Below the pieces are notes generated by a model, which was given only the letters and a program-made list of their open reading frames with translations, ran no database searches and had not been told where the DNA came from. Made by a program: the position numbers and the translations under genes. A stretch of DNA of 64,000 nt from an uncultured Loktanella sp. (GTDB lineage: Bacteria; Pseudomonadota; Alphaproteobacteria; Rhodobacterales; Rhodobacteraceae), in NCBI GenBank assembly GCA_937132065.1, contig CAKZNT010000053.1, forward strand, positions 52,027-116,026. Direction: 5' to 3'. Each line of letters starts with the position of its first letter. Position 1 is the stretch's first letter. Of this stretch, positions 9,086-17,775 are shown one piece after another.

Positions 9086-10393
9086 ATGGCGCGTGACTAT
9101 CTCAAGAAAGCAACGCTTACGGCGCAGTCAGGCGCCGCAGACGTCCATGACATCGTGCAAGGCATATTGTCCGATATCGAGGCGGGTGGCGATGATACCG
9201 CACGCGACTACGCGCAGAAGTTTGATAACTACGCTGGCAACATTATCCTGACCTCTGACGAGATTTCCGCGGCCTGCGCTCTGGTCCCCCAAGCATTGAA
9301 AGACGACATCCAGTTCGCTCATGACAACGTCGAACGGTTCGCCCAAGCGCAAAAAGCGACAGTCAGCGACATCGCATACGAAGTTGTGCCCGGTATGATC
9401 GCAGGTCAAAAGGCGATCCCTGTTGATGCAGCGGGCTGCTATATCCCCGGAGGGCGCTATAGCCATATCGCAAGCGCAATTATGACAGTGACCACAGCCA
9501 AGGTTGCAGGCTGCAAGCATATCACAGCAACCTCCCCGCCACGCCCCGACATCGGTATCGCCCCTGCGATTATCTATGCGGCGCATATTTCGGGGGCTGA
9601 CACAATTATGGCCCTTGGCGGGGTGCAGGGGATTGCAGCCATGACCTTTGGACTGTTCGGATTGCCTAAGGCCAACATCCTTGTCGGGCCAGGCAACCAA
9701 TACGTTGCAGAGGCCAAGCGCATCCTGTTTGGACGTGTGGGCATTGATATGGTCGCAGGACCGACCGATAGCTTGATTATCGCAGATGCGACCGCTGATC
9801 CCCATATTATTGCCACCGACTTGGTGTCACAGGCAGAGCACGGCTATAATTCGCCAGTTTGGCTCGTCACCGATAATCATGAACTGGCGCAAGACGTCAT
9901 CGCGCGTGTGCCTGCGCTGATTGCCGCTCTGCCCGAATTGAACCGCGTCAATGCGCAAGCGGCTTGGCGTGACTACGCCGAAGTCATCGTTTGCGCCGAC
10001 CGTGAAGACATGGCGGCTTGCTCGGATGACTACGCGCCAGAACACCTTACCGTGCAAGCAGAGGACTTGGATTGGTGGCTAAGCCGCTTATCATGCTACG
10101 GTTCATTGTTCTTGGGCGAAGAAACGACCGTTTCATATGGAGACAAGGCCTCGGGGACAAACCATGTGCTGCCCACCTCTGGGGCGGCTGGGTATACTGG
10201 GGGGCTATCGGTTCACAAGTATATGAAAATCGTGACTTGGCAGAAATCTACACGCGAAGGGTCCAAGCGGATTGCACAAGCCACCGCCCGTATTTCCCGA
10301 CTGGAAGGGATGGAAGGGCACGCGCGTTCGGCTGATGTGCGCCTTGCCAAATACTTTCCGAACGAAGAATTTGACCTCGACCCCGCGTCTTAA
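9086..10393 (+). CDS. hpsN: HpsN-type sulfopropanediol 3-dehydrogenase (histidinol dehydrogenase superfamily)
   Basis: The 435-residue protein belongs to the histidinol dehydrogenase fold: GCYIPGGRYSHIASAIM, ILVGPGNQYVAEAKR, GPTDSLIIADATADP, the zinc-site segment DLVSQAEHGYNSP and DYAPEHLTVQ. It lies outside any histidine operon and directly precedes comDE. HpsN oxidises (R)-2,3-dihydroxypropane-1-sulfonate to (R)-sulfolactate with NAD+ in roseobacters, and the neighbours make that assignment persuasive. I chose the ATG at 9086 (MARDYLKKA), which has GGGG about ten bases upstream; a TTG at 9077 is weaker. A 39-base gap with its own ribosome site separates it from comD. A true HisD cannot be excluded from sequence alone. 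Confidence 0.85.
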   Translation: MARDYLKKATLTAQSGAADVHDIVQGILSDIEAGGDDTARDYAQKFDNYAGNIILTSDEISAACALVPQALKDDIQFAHDNVERFAQAQKATVSDIAYEVVPGMIAGQKAIPVDAAGCYIPGGRYSHIASAIMTVTTAKVAGCKHITATSPPRPDIGIAPAIIYAAHISGADTIMALGGVQGIAAMTFGLFGLPKANILVGPGNQYVAEAKRILFGRVGIDMVAGPTDSLIIADATADPHIIATDLVSQAEHGYNSPVWLVTDNHELAQDVIARVPALIAALPELNRVNAQAAWRDYAEVIVCADREDMAACSDDYAPEHLTVQAEDLDWWLSRLSCYGSLFLGEETTVSYGDKASGTNHVLPTSGAAGYTGGLSVHKYMKIVTWQKSTREGSKRIAQATARISRLEGMEGHARSADVRLAKYFPNEEFDLDPAS

Positions 10394-10432
10394 AGAATAC
10401 CTAACTACCGATATCAAATAAAGGAGCGACCC

Positions 10433-10939
10433 TTGAGCATCGACAAACGAATAGTGGACGACCTTGTTGCGAATGACGTGTCGTTCGTCACCACGGTTCC
10501 CTGCAAGCAACTGGCTGGCGTCATCGAAGAAGTCGAGGCGCGCCCTGAGATTTTCCACATCCCGTCGAATAAAGAAGACGAAGGAATGGGGCTGTGCGCA
10601 GGGGCATGGATGGGCGGAAAGCGTCCTGCCATCATTATGCAGAACACTGCGATCGGCGTCACGATCAACACCTTGGCGACCTTGACGCAGTATTACCGCA
10701 TGCCGCTGCCAATGATCATCTCTTATCGGGGTGAGCTGCGCGAGCCGGTGGCCTGTCAGGTCGAAATGGCCGTGCATACAAAGGCGCTTTTGAACCAACT
10801 CAATATCCCGACCTACCACTTCCACAAAGAAAGCGACGCAGATGAACTCGACGCGATCTTGAAATACACATTCATGTGCAACAAACCTGTGGCCATCCTG
10901 ACGGATGCGTCCTTCTGGGGAGGCTACGGCGACCAATGA
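10433..10939 (+). CDS. comD: Sulfopyruvate decarboxylase, alpha subunit
   Basis: The 168-residue protein corresponds to the pyrimidine-binding (PYR) half of a thiamine-diphosphate enzyme, split as in ComD. Visible features are IPSNKEDEGMGLCAGAWMGG, which holds the conserved glutamate that activates the cofactor, and PAIIMQNTAIGVTINTLATL. With ComE it decarboxylates 3-sulfopyruvate to sulfoacetaldehyde. The start is a TTG at 10433 with a strong AAGGAG at 10421-10426; no in-frame ATG lies nearby. The stop overlaps the comE start in an ATGA, consistent with a 1:1 heteromer made by coupled translation. Confidence 0.9.
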   Translation: MSIDKRIVDDLVANDVSFVTTVPCKQLAGVIEEVEARPEIFHIPSNKEDEGMGLCAGAWMGGKRPAIIMQNTAIGVTINTLATLTQYYRMPLPMIISYRGELREPVACQVEMAVHTKALLNQLNIPTYHFHKESDADELDAILKYTFMCNKPVAILTDASFWGGYGDQ

Positions 10940-11490
10940 TCCGTTCAGAAATCCTGCGCGAAATCGCGCCAATCCTTCGTGACCAACTGGTCGTTTGTAA
11001 CATCGGGCTGCCGTCCCAAGAACTGCACATGATCGATGACCAGCCCACCAACTTCTATATGCTCGGGACGATGGGACTATCCTCGTCGATTGGCTTGGGG
11101 TTGGCACTGGCACAAGACAAGACCGTCATCTCCATTGACGGTGACGGCTCGGTGCTCACCAATCTGGGAACCTTGCCAACAATCGCCAACAACGTGGCAG
11201 ATAACTATATCCTGTTGATTATCGACAACGGGTCTTATGGCTCCACGGGGGACCAGCCGACCTATGCAGGCAAGAAGACCTCGCTCACAGCCGTGGCCAA
11301 GGCTTGCGGTTGCGATAACGTGATCGAAGTGCAGGACAAAGACCTCGGTCCAGTTCTTCAGGGCGCGATCGATGGCAAAAAGCAGACAGTGATTGTTTGC
11401 AAATGCGACAGCGGCAATATCAAGCTGCCCGTCATCACCATGGATCCTGTTGTGATCCGCGACCGGTTTATGAAGGCGGTCGCCAGTTAG
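10936..11490 (+). CDS. comE: Sulfopyruvate decarboxylase, beta subunit
   Basis: The 184-residue protein is the pyrophosphate-binding half of the thiamine-diphosphate enzyme: it has the motif beginning GDGS (IDGDGSVLTNLGTLPTIANN) and ending in IIDNGSYGSTG, which coordinates Mg2+ and the cofactor diphosphate. It pairs with ComD. Together with hpsN the operon covers oxidation of dihydroxypropanesulfonate and decarboxylation of sulfopyruvate. The intervening sulfolactate dehydrogenase, the desulfonating Xsc and a transporter are not in this window. The ATG at 10936 overlaps the comD stop. A strong hairpin terminator follows at 11515. Confidence 0.9.
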   Translation: MIRSEILREIAPILRDQLVVCNIGLPSQELHMIDDQPTNFYMLGTMGLSSSIGLGLALAQDKTVISIDGDGSVLTNLGTLPTIANNVADNYILLIIDNGSYGSTGDQPTYAGKKTSLTAVAKACGCDNVIEVQDKDLGPVLQGAIDGKKQTVIVCKCDSGNIKLPVITMDPVVIRDRFMKAVAS

Positions 11491-11514
11491 AATGACCACA
11501 CAGTCATGTGGTAG

Positions 11515-11546
11515 ATGGTGGCGCAATATTTGCGCCGCCATTTTTT
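11515..11546 (+). terminator. Rho-independent terminator after comE
   Basis: ATGGTGGCGCAA and TTGCGCCGCCAT form a 12-base-pair stem with one G-T wobble and a three-base loop, followed by a run of six T. It lies 24 bases after the comE stop and separates the sulfonate operon from the next regulator gene. Confidence 0.88.
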
Positions 11547-11612
11547 GTGTCTTGCCGCCTGTCTCTAGCATTCGGAATTGCTGCGCTTGTAAAAAATATG
11601 CAGGCGAATTTA

Positions 11613-11626
11613 TTTCCATACGTAAA
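11613..11626. promoter_or_regulatory. Operator-like palindrome upstream of the second lacI
   Basis: TTTCCATACGTAAA is a near-palindrome (arms TTTCC/GTAAA) that shares 13 of 14 bases with the site before smoE at 12807-12820. The repetition before both the regulator gene and the transporter gene points to autoregulation plus control of the polyol operon by the same protein. This is inferred from sequence symmetry and position only. Confidence 0.6.
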
Positions 11627-11689
11627 AATATATCGACAACGCTGGCGAGAGGGGTATGGTGACTTTACCAAAAACAAAAGGACGTCGTC

Positions 11690-12730
11690 ATGAGTAAGCC
11701 GCGCATCAACACAATGGAAGAATTGTCAGTCGCGATTGGCGTCTCTCGCCCGACCTTGTCGCGCTATTTTCAGGATCCGACACGCATCAAGGCGACAACC
11801 GTGGCGCGGATCGAGGCGGGGCTGGCGCAGGTGGAATACGTCCCCAACTTCTTCGCAACACGGCTTAATCGCAAGTCGACAGGGATCATCGGGGTCATCA
11901 TCCCATACCTAAATGATTTGTTTTTTACCAAGCTGTTAGAGCAGATCGAGATGGCGGCGATGGCGGCGGGCTATACGGTTATCACGCAATGTTCGCACTC
12001 TGATCCAGAGATCGAGGCGCGTGCGGCAAGGACGTTCATGTCGATGAGTGTTGATGGCGTGCTCGTTGCGCCTTTGGGTGATCAAAGTGACGCGGATATT
12101 CAGGAACAGCTGAGCCAGCGCATGCCTTTTGTCCTCGTCGACTCGCGGCCAACCACGATGCCTGCTGTTGAATATGTCGGCACAGATCACGAGCAAAGCT
12201 TTGGTTTAATTGTAGAATATCTATGTCGGGTTGGTGAGCCCCCTGTATTTTTGGGCATGCCGCGGGTGAATTTCAACGCCAATCAACACGAAAGCACCTA
12301 CCTGAGAATGATGGCCGAAAAAGGGTTCGAGCCCACAGTTATTGGCACTGAGGCGCTTGATGATCGGGGGCATTTCGAGGCGCATGGCGAGGCGATTCTC
12401 GATGATTGCTTCTCGCGCGGGCTCTATATGGATCGGTCGATTCTGTGTGCCAATGACCGCGTAGCAATCGGCGCGTTGCGCGCCGCGATGCGGCACGGGC
12501 TAACGCCTGGGCGTAGTCAGGACGGCGGGCTTCGCATTGCGGGGCATGACGATTATCCGCTTTGTCCCTTTACCACGCCTGCGCTGACAACAGTGGAGCA
12601 AGACTTCGAAGCGATTGGAAAGGCTGCGGTTTCTCGGTTGGTCCAATTGATCAACGGGGCCGAGATCAACGCGGCCAAGCCGCAAGTCCAGCTGTTCAAG
12701 GGAAGTTTGCGGCTACGTGAATCAGCTTAA
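11690..12730 (+). CDS. LacI-family regulator of the polyol operon
   Basis: The 346-residue protein has a LacI helix-turn-helix (TMEELSVAIGVSRPTLSRYF) and an effector-binding core (GIIGVIIPYLNDLFFTKLLE; LVDSRPTTMPAVEYVGTDHE; ILCANDRVAIGALRAAM; IAGHDDYPLCPFTTPALTTV). It precedes the sorbitol/mannitol transporter in the same orientation with a 106-base gap. Matching palindromes occur upstream of this gene and upstream of smoE, so it probably represses both and is induced by a hexitol or its oxidation product. The R. sphaeroides smo region is not known to me to use a LacI-type regulator, so this may be a local replacement. Confidence 0.9.
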   Translation: MSKPRINTMEELSVAIGVSRPTLSRYFQDPTRIKATTVARIEAGLAQVEYVPNFFATRLNRKSTGIIGVIIPYLNDLFFTKLLEQIEMAAMAAGYTVITQCSHSDPEIEARAARTFMSMSVDGVLVAPLGDQSDADIQEQLSQRMPFVLVDSRPTTMPAVEYVGTDHEQSFGLIVEYLCRVGEPPVFLGMPRVNFNANQHESTYLRMMAEKGFEPTVIGTEALDDRGHFEAHGEAILDDCFSRGLYMDRSILCANDRVAIGALRAAMRHGLTPGRSQDGGLRIAGHDDYPLCPFTTPALTTVEQDFEAIGKAAVSRLVQLINGAEINAAKPQVQLFKGSLRLRESA

Positions 12731-12778
12731 GTGACGCGGCATTGCTGCGGTGCAGTATTTGCCGCTCGAAAAATATTC

Positions 12779-12820
12779 TTGACTTAGAGTAATTCCCACG
12801 ACAATATTTACATACGTAAA
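12779..12820 (+). promoter_or_regulatory. Promoter and overlapping operator for smoE
   Basis: TTGACT at 12779-12784 is a good -35 hexamer; about 17-18 bases on lies an AT-rich -10 candidate (CAATAT/AATATT, about 12802-12808). The palindrome TTTACATACGTAAA at 12807-12820 has perfect 5-base arms and would cover the transcription start, an arrangement expected for repression. The ribosome site GGGAGG lies just downstream. Confidence 0.62.
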
Positions 12821-12836
12821 AAAGGGAGGACATCAA

Positions 12837-14144
12837 ATGTCTATTAAAAGAACACTACTGACCACAGTCGTCGGTTTTGGCCTTTCCGCTGGTATTGCTG
12901 CCGCTGAGGGTCACGCTTCACTGACAATCGCAACCGTCAACAATGGCGACATGGTGCGGATGCAGGGCTACACAGACCAGTTCACAGCGGACACCGGAAT
13001 CGCTGTCGAGTGGGTTACTCTGGAAGAGAACGTTCTGCGTTCACGCGTCACAACTGACATCACCACAAAGGGTGGTCAGTTCGACATCATGACTATCGGC
13101 ATGTATGAAACACCGATCTGGGGTGCTAACGGCTGGCTCGTTCCACTTGACGATCTGTCCGCTGAATACAACGCGGCTGACATTCTGCCAGCGATGGCAG
13201 GCGGCTTGAGCCACGATGGCACGCTTTACGCTGCACCATTCTACGGCGAAAGCTCGATGGTTATGTATCGCACAGACCTGATGGAAGCTGCTGGCCTTGA
13301 AATGCCAAAGTCACCAACATGGGACTTCATCGCTGAAGCCGCAGCCGCAATGACGGACCGCGACGCTGAAATCAACGGCATCTGCTTGCGCGGCAAAGCT
13401 GGTTGGGGCGAAGGTGGTGCATTCATCACTGCAATGTCCAACTCGTTCGGCGCTCGCTGGTTTGACGAAGAGTGGAACGCACAGTTCGACACAGAGCAGT
13501 GGGCAAACACTGTTAACTTCTTCAAGAACATGATGGACGCTTCTGGTCCTGCCGGTTACGCAACAAACGGTTTCAACGAAAACCTGAACCTGTTTAACCA
13601 AGGCAAGTGCGGCATGTGGATCGACGCGACTGTTGCTGCGTCTTTCGTAACTGGTGACGACTCAACTGTTGCTGACTCTGTTGGCTTCGCGTTGGCGCCA
13701 AACAACGGCCTTGGCAAGAACGCCAACTGGCTCTGGGCATGGGCTCTCGCGATCCCAGCTGGCACACAGCAAGAAGCAGAAGCCAAGCAGTTCATCGAAT
13801 GGGCAACTGGCACTGGCTACATCGAAATGGTTGCGGCCAACGAAGGTTGGGCAAACGTTCCACCAGGTGCACGTACATCCTTGTATGAAAACCCGGACTA
13901 CCTCGCAGTTCCTTTCGCTCAGATGACACTGGACTCGATCCTGTCGGCTGATCCGAACAACTCGACTGTTGAACCAAGCCCATACGTTGGTGTTCAGTTC
14001 GCAGCGATCCCGGAATTTGCAGGCATCGCAACCGAAGTAAGCCAGGAGTTCTCCGCAGCTTACGCAGGTCAGCAGACAGTGGAAGAAGCACTTGCAAAAG
14101 CGCAAGCAATCACCACAGAAGCAATGGAAGCTGCTGGCTACTAA
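12837..14144 (+). CDS. smoE: Sorbitol/mannitol ABC transporter, periplasmic substrate-binding protein
   Basis: This 435-residue extracellular solute-binding protein (family 1) starts with a signal peptide (TLLTTVVGFGLSAGIAAAEG, cleaved near residue 23). The mature part has the usual two-lobe pattern (LTIATVNNGDMVRMQGY; GGQFDIMTIGMYETPIWGAN; LYAAPFYGESSMVMYRTDLM). Gene order (binding protein, two permeases, ATPase, SmoS, MtlK) matches the Rhodobacter smo operon, so the ligand is expected to be a hexitol. The ribosome site GGGAGG precedes the ATG. Codon choice looks more selective than in neighbours, as is common for abundant binding proteins. A 10-bp hairpin follows the stop and probably sets its mRNA level above that of the permeases. 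Confidence 0.9.
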   Translation: MSIKRTLLTTVVGFGLSAGIAAAEGHASLTIATVNNGDMVRMQGYTDQFTADTGIAVEWVTLEENVLRSRVTTDITTKGGQFDIMTIGMYETPIWGANGWLVPLDDLSAEYNAADILPAMAGGLSHDGTLYAAPFYGESSMVMYRTDLMEAAGLEMPKSPTWDFIAEAAAAMTDRDAEINGICLRGKAGWGEGGAFITAMSNSFGARWFDEEWNAQFDTEQWANTVNFFKNMMDASGPAGYATNGFNENLNLFNQGKCGMWIDATVAASFVTGDDSTVADSVGFALAPNNGLGKNANWLWAWALAIPAGTQQEAEAKQFIEWATGTGYIEMVAANEGWANVPPGARTSLYENPDYLAVPFAQMTLDSILSADPNNSTVEPSPYVGVQFAAIPEFAGIATEVSQEFSAAYAGQQTVEEALAKAQAITTEAMEAAGY

Positions 14145-14166
14145 GCGCCACGCACCTATCGCTTTC

Positions 14167-14194
14167 TCAAGGGGCGGCATTGGTCGCCCCTTGA
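14167..14194 (+). promoter_or_regulatory. Intercistronic hairpin between smoE and smoF
   Basis: TCAAGGGGCG and CGCCCCTTGA form a perfect 10-bp stem with an 8-base loop in the 133-base gap after smoE. No T-run follows, so it is more likely an mRNA-stabilising or partial read-through element than a full terminator. Such hairpins after binding-protein genes are a known way of giving excess binding protein over membrane subunits. Confidence 0.7.
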
Positions 14195-14277
14195 TCACCA
14201 CCTTGAATTTTCTGATCCTAACGTCGTCCGACTACAGCGCCCGAACGGGCGGTCTGTGCTAAGAGGAGTTGTCTCAA

Positions 14278-15144
14278 ATGGCTACCAAAGCTTCCCGATC
14301 CGCCGCCAGAATTATGATGGCGCCCGCCGTGATCCTGCTTCTTGGTTGGATGTTGGTCCCTCTCGTCATGACGTTGTGGTTTTCGTTCCGCACTTATCTG
14401 CCGTTGCGTGGCGGCGATCAGGGCTGGACAGGTTTTGACAACTATGTCCGCTTTGTAACCTCCAGTTCGTTCTGGCCTGCGATCTCGACAACGCTGATCC
14501 TGCTCGGAGGCGTTTTGATCATCACCATCGTGCTGGGCATTCTGCTTGCGATGCTGCTCGATCAACCGATGTGGGGGCAGGGGGTTGTGCGTATCCTCGT
14601 AATCGCGCCCTTCTTCGTGATGCCGACGGTTTCTGCGCTGGTCTGGAAAAACATCTTTATGGACCCGACCAACGGGTTGTTCGCGCACCTCTGGAAGTTT
14701 TTCGGCGCTGATCCTGTTAGCTGGCTGTCGGATGCATCCGTGCCGTCGATCATCTTGATCGTGTCGTGGCAGTGGTTGCCATTCGCTACACTGATCCTTT
14801 TGACTGCAATACAGTCGTTGGACGGTGAGCAAATGGAAGCGGCTGAAATGGACGGCGCGCCACCACTTTCACGCTTCTGGCATCTCACGTTGCCGCACCT
14901 TAGCCGCGCGATCACGATCGTGGTCTTGATCCAGACGATCTTCCTGCTTGCGATCTTTGCCGAGATTTTCGTGACAACAGGCGGTGCATTCGGCACGCGG
15001 ACACTCTCCTACCTGATCTACCAGCGGGTGCTGGAAAGCCAGAACATCGGGCTTGGGTCAGCGGGCGGCGTCTATGCCATCATCCTTGCGAACATCGTTG
15101 CCATCTTCCTGATGCGCATCGTTGGCAAGAACCTAGATAACTGA
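14278..15144 (+). CDS. smoF: Polyol ABC transporter permease (MalF-type)
   Basis: The 288-residue integral membrane protein has about six hydrophobic helices; the first is MAPAVILLLGWMLVPLVMTL. The binding-protein-dependent permease signature appears as EAAEMDGAPPLSRFWHLTLP, which is the EAA loop that docks on the ATPase. It forms the inner-membrane pore with SmoG. The ATG at 14278 has GAGGAG nine bases upstream; the in-frame TTG at 14269 abuts that site and is unlikely. The next permease starts 13 bases after its stop. Confidence 0.9.
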   Translation: MATKASRSAARIMMAPAVILLLGWMLVPLVMTLWFSFRTYLPLRGGDQGWTGFDNYVRFVTSSSFWPAISTTLILLGGVLIITIVLGILLAMLLDQPMWGQGVVRILVIAPFFVMPTVSALVWKNIFMDPTNGLFAHLWKFFGADPVSWLSDASVPSIILIVSWQWLPFATLILLTAIQSLDGEQMEAAEMDGAPPLSRFWHLTLPHLSRAITIVVLIQTIFLLAIFAEIFVTTGGAFGTRTLSYLIYQRVLESQNIGLGSAGGVYAIILANIVAIFLMRIVGKNLDN

Positions 15145-15157
15145 GGGAGGGCGACAC

Positions 15158-15988
15158 ATGGCACGTTCCGTCACAACACAACGCAAAGCGCTTAACACTG
15201 CGATTGCATGGACCATCGGTCTGCTGATCTTCTTCCCGATCTTGTGGACGATCATCACCAGCTTCAAAACCGAAGCGCAGGCAATTAGTGATCCACCCGT
15301 TTTCCTGTTCTTCAACTGGACGACCGAGAACTACACCACCGTCATGGAGCGGTCCAACTACGGGCGGTTCTTGTGGAACTCGATCTTTATTGCGGGGGGA
15401 TCGACGATCTTGGGGATCATCATTGCGGTTCCAGCCGCGTGGTCGATGGCCTTTGTGCCCTCTAAGCGGACCAAAGACATTCTGCTCTGGATGCTCTCGA
15501 CCAAGATGTTGCCAGCGGTTGGTGTTCTCTATCCGATCTACCTGTTGTTCATTAAGATGGGTCTGCTTGATAGCGTTGTTGGCCTGACTTTCGTTCTGAT
15601 GCTGATCAACCTGCCGATCATCGTCTGGATGCTCTACACATACTTCCGCGAAATTCCGGGTGAAATCCTCGAAGCTGCGCGGATGGACGGGGCAACATTG
15701 AAATCGGAAATCCTCTACGTTCTGACGCCAATGGCTATTCCGGGGATCGCATCAACACTGCTTTTGAACTTCATCCTTGCTTGGAACGAGGCATTCTGGA
15801 CGCTCAATCTGACGGCGGCGAAGGCGGCTCCTCTAACGGCCTTCATCGCGAGCTACTCCAGCCCCGAAGGACTGTTCTACGCAAAACTTAGCGCGGCCTC
15901 TACGATGGCTATCGCTCCGATCCTCATCCTTGGCTGGTTCAGCCAGAAACAACTTGTCCGCGGCCTGACGTTTGGCGCGGTGAAATAA
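15158..15988 (+). CDS. smoG: Polyol ABC transporter permease (MalG-type)
   Basis: This 276-residue permease has an N-terminal helix (WTIGLLIFFPILWTIITSF) and a further five hydrophobic segments. Its EAA loop is visible as EILEAARMDGATLKSEILYV, followed by PMAIPGIASTLLLNFILAWN. It is the partner of SmoF in the hexitol importer. The start has GAGGGAGG just upstream. The ATPase gene begins 12 bases after the stop, so the four transporter genes form one transcription unit. Confidence 0.9.
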   Translation: MARSVTTQRKALNTAIAWTIGLLIFFPILWTIITSFKTEAQAISDPPVFLFFNWTTENYTTVMERSNYGRFLWNSIFIAGGSTILGIIIAVPAAWSMAFVPSKRTKDILLWMLSTKMLPAVGVLYPIYLLFIKMGLLDSVVGLTFVLMLINLPIIVWMLYTYFREIPGEILEAARMDGATLKSEILYVLTPMAIPGIASTLLLNFILAWNEAFWTLNLTAAKAAPLTAFIASYSSPEGLFYAKLSAASTMAIAPILILGWFSQKQLVRGLTFGAVK

Positions 15989-16000
15989 GGAACCTGATAC

Positions 16001-17005
16001 ATGGGACAGATTACCCTCAACCAAGTCACGAAAAGCTTTGGCGATGTTCAGGTCATTCCGCCACTTGATCTGGAAATCAACGAAGGTGAGTTCGTCGTTT
16101 TTGTAGGGCCGTCAGGCTGTGGTAAATCCACACTCTTGCGCCTGATTGCTGGATTGGAAGACACGACATCCGGTCACATCGGCATTGACGGGAGCGACGC
16201 CACCGCCTTGCCGCCATCCAAGCGCGGCCTTGCGATGGTGTTCCAATCCTACGCGCTTTATCCGCATATGTCGGTGCGCAAGAACATCGCGTTTCCAATG
16301 CGGATGGCCAAGCTTGATCAGGCAACACAAGATGCCAAGATCGAAGCCGCTGCGACCGCGTTGAACCTCACCGACTATCTTGATCGCAAGCCGGGCCAGT
16401 TGTCAGGTGGTCAGCGCCAGCGCGTCGCGATTGGCCGTGCAATTGTGCGCGAACCAGCGGCATTCTTGTTTGACGAACCACTGTCCAACCTTGACGCGGC
16501 GTTGCGGGTCGGGATGCGCCTCGAGATCATGGAACTTCACGAGAAGCTCAAGACAACGATGATCTATGTGACCCACGATCAGGTCGAAGCCATGACAATG
16601 GCCGACAAGATTGTTGTGCTACAGGCTGGTGTTATCGAACAGGTTGGCTCGCCCCTTGAGCTTTACCATGCGCCGCGCAACAAGTTCGTCGCGGGCTTCA
16701 TCGGCTCGCCAAAGATGAACCTGATTGAAGGACCAGAGGCAGCGAAACACGATGCCACCACCATCGGTATTCGCCCCGAGCACCTGACGGTTTCCAAGAC
16801 TGAAGGTCTTTGGAAGGGCAAGGTCGGCGTGGCCGAGCACCTCGGGTCTGATACATTCATCCACGTGCATGATACGGGATTGATGGACATGATGACTGTG
16901 CGTATCACAGGCGACATCGCGGCACGTCACGGTGACACGATCTATCTGACACCGCAGTCAGATCAAATGCACCGCTTTGACGCACAAGGACTTCGCATCG
17001 CATGA
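16001..17005 (+). CDS. smoK: Polyol ABC transporter ATP-binding protein
   Basis: The 334-residue ATPase has Walker [10 protein letters not shown] (36-44), signature LSGGQ (134-138), Walker B FLFDEP (155-160) and the switch histidine at 192 (VTHDQ). A C-terminal regulatory OB-like domain (about 235-334: [22 protein letters not shown]) places it in the MalK/UgpC group. It powers the SmoFG permease. Its last four bases overlap the smoS start in an ATGA, which couples transporter and catabolic gene translation. Confidence 0.93.
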   Translation: MGQITLNQVTKSFGDVQVIPPLDLEINEGEFVVFVGPSGCGKSTLLRLIAGLEDTTSGHIGIDGSDATALPPSKRGLAMVFQSYALYPHMSVRKNIAFPMRMAKLDQATQDAKIEAAATALNLTDYLDRKPGQLSGGQRQRVAIGRAIVREPAAFLFDEPLSNLDAALRVGMRLEIMELHEKLKTTMIYVTHDQVEAMTMADKIVVLQAGVIEQVGSPLELYHAPRNKFVAGFIGSPKMNLIEGPEAAKHDATTIGIRPEHLTVSKTEGLWKGKVGVAEHLGSDTFIHVHDTGLMDMMTVRITGDIAARHGDTIYLTPQSDQMHRFDAQGLRIA

Positions 17006-17775
17006 CACGATTAGCTGGTAAATCTGCCCTGATTACGGGCTCTGCCCGTGGCATCGGGCGCGGCTTTGCCGAACGGTATATCGCCGAGGGCGCGACCGTG
17101 GCGATTGCCGACATCAATCTTGAGGCGGCGCAAGAAACCGCTGCCGCGCTGGGCGATCAGGCCTACGCAGTTCAACTCGACGTTAGTGACCAAGCCAGCA
17201 TTGATGCCGCGATGGCTTCGGTCGTTGATCACGCGGGCAAGCTCGATATCCTGATCAACAACGCCGCGTTGTTTGATGCCGCTGAAACTGTCGATATCAC
17301 GCGCGCCAGCTTCGATAAGCTATGTGCGGTAAACGTAGCGGGCACATTGTTCACCATGCAGGCGGCTGCCAAGCAGATGATTGCGCAGGGGCACGGCGGG
17401 AAAATTATCAACATGGCCTCGCAAGCGGGGCGGCGGGGCGAAAGCCTCGTGTTGGTTTACTGCGCAACGAAAGCGGCTGTTATTTCGATGACACAGTCGG
17501 CCGGGCTGAACTTGATCCAGCACGGGATCAACGTGAACGCCATCGCGCCCGGTGTGGTTGACGGTGAACATTGGGAACATGTCGATGCGATGTTTGCCAA
17601 ACTCGAGGGCAAGCCGCTGGGCCAGAAAAAGGCCGAAGTCGCCGCAGGCGTTCCCGCAGGGCGCTTTGCCGTTCCTGCTGACTTGACTGGCATGGCTGTG
17701 TTCCTAGCCTCGCCCGACTCCGATTATATTGTGGCCCAGACGTATAACGTCGACGGCGGCCAATGGATGAGCTGA
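17002..17775 (+). CDS. smoS: Sorbitol dehydrogenase (short-chain dehydrogenase, SmoS)
   Basis: The 257-residue SDR has the NAD-binding motif GSARGIG (13-19), NNAA at 86-89, and the catalytic Ser140, Tyr153 and Lys157 (YCATK). The stretches [11 protein letters not shown] and [20 protein letters not shown] closely match Rhodobacter sphaeroides SmoS, which oxidises D-glucitol to D-fructose and galactitol to D-tagatose. The C-terminus [10 protein letters not shown] also fits. It starts inside smoK and its stop is fused to the mtlK start in TGATG. Confidence 0.93.
   Translation: MTRLAGKSALITGSARGIGRGFAERYIAEGATVAIADINLEAAQETAAALGDQAYAVQLDVSDQASIDAAMASVVDHAGKLDILINNAALFDAAETVDITRASFDKLCAVNVAGTLFTMQAAAKQMIAQGHGGKIINMASQAGRRGESLVLVYCATKAAVISMTQSAGLNLIQHGINVNAIAPGVVDGEHWEHVDAMFAKLEGKPLGQKKAEVAAGVPAGRFAVPADLTGMAVFLASPDSDYIVAQTYNVDGGQWMS

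Noticed and set aside
9077..9088. TTG at 9077 as the hpsN start
   Set aside because: The ATG at 9086 has better spacing to the GGGG ribosome site and gives the expected MARDYLKK start.
14278..17005. Maltose/trehalose transporter instead of a polyol transporter
   Set aside because: The subunits belong to the same broad family, but the linked smoS and mtlK genes in the known smo order point to hexitols.
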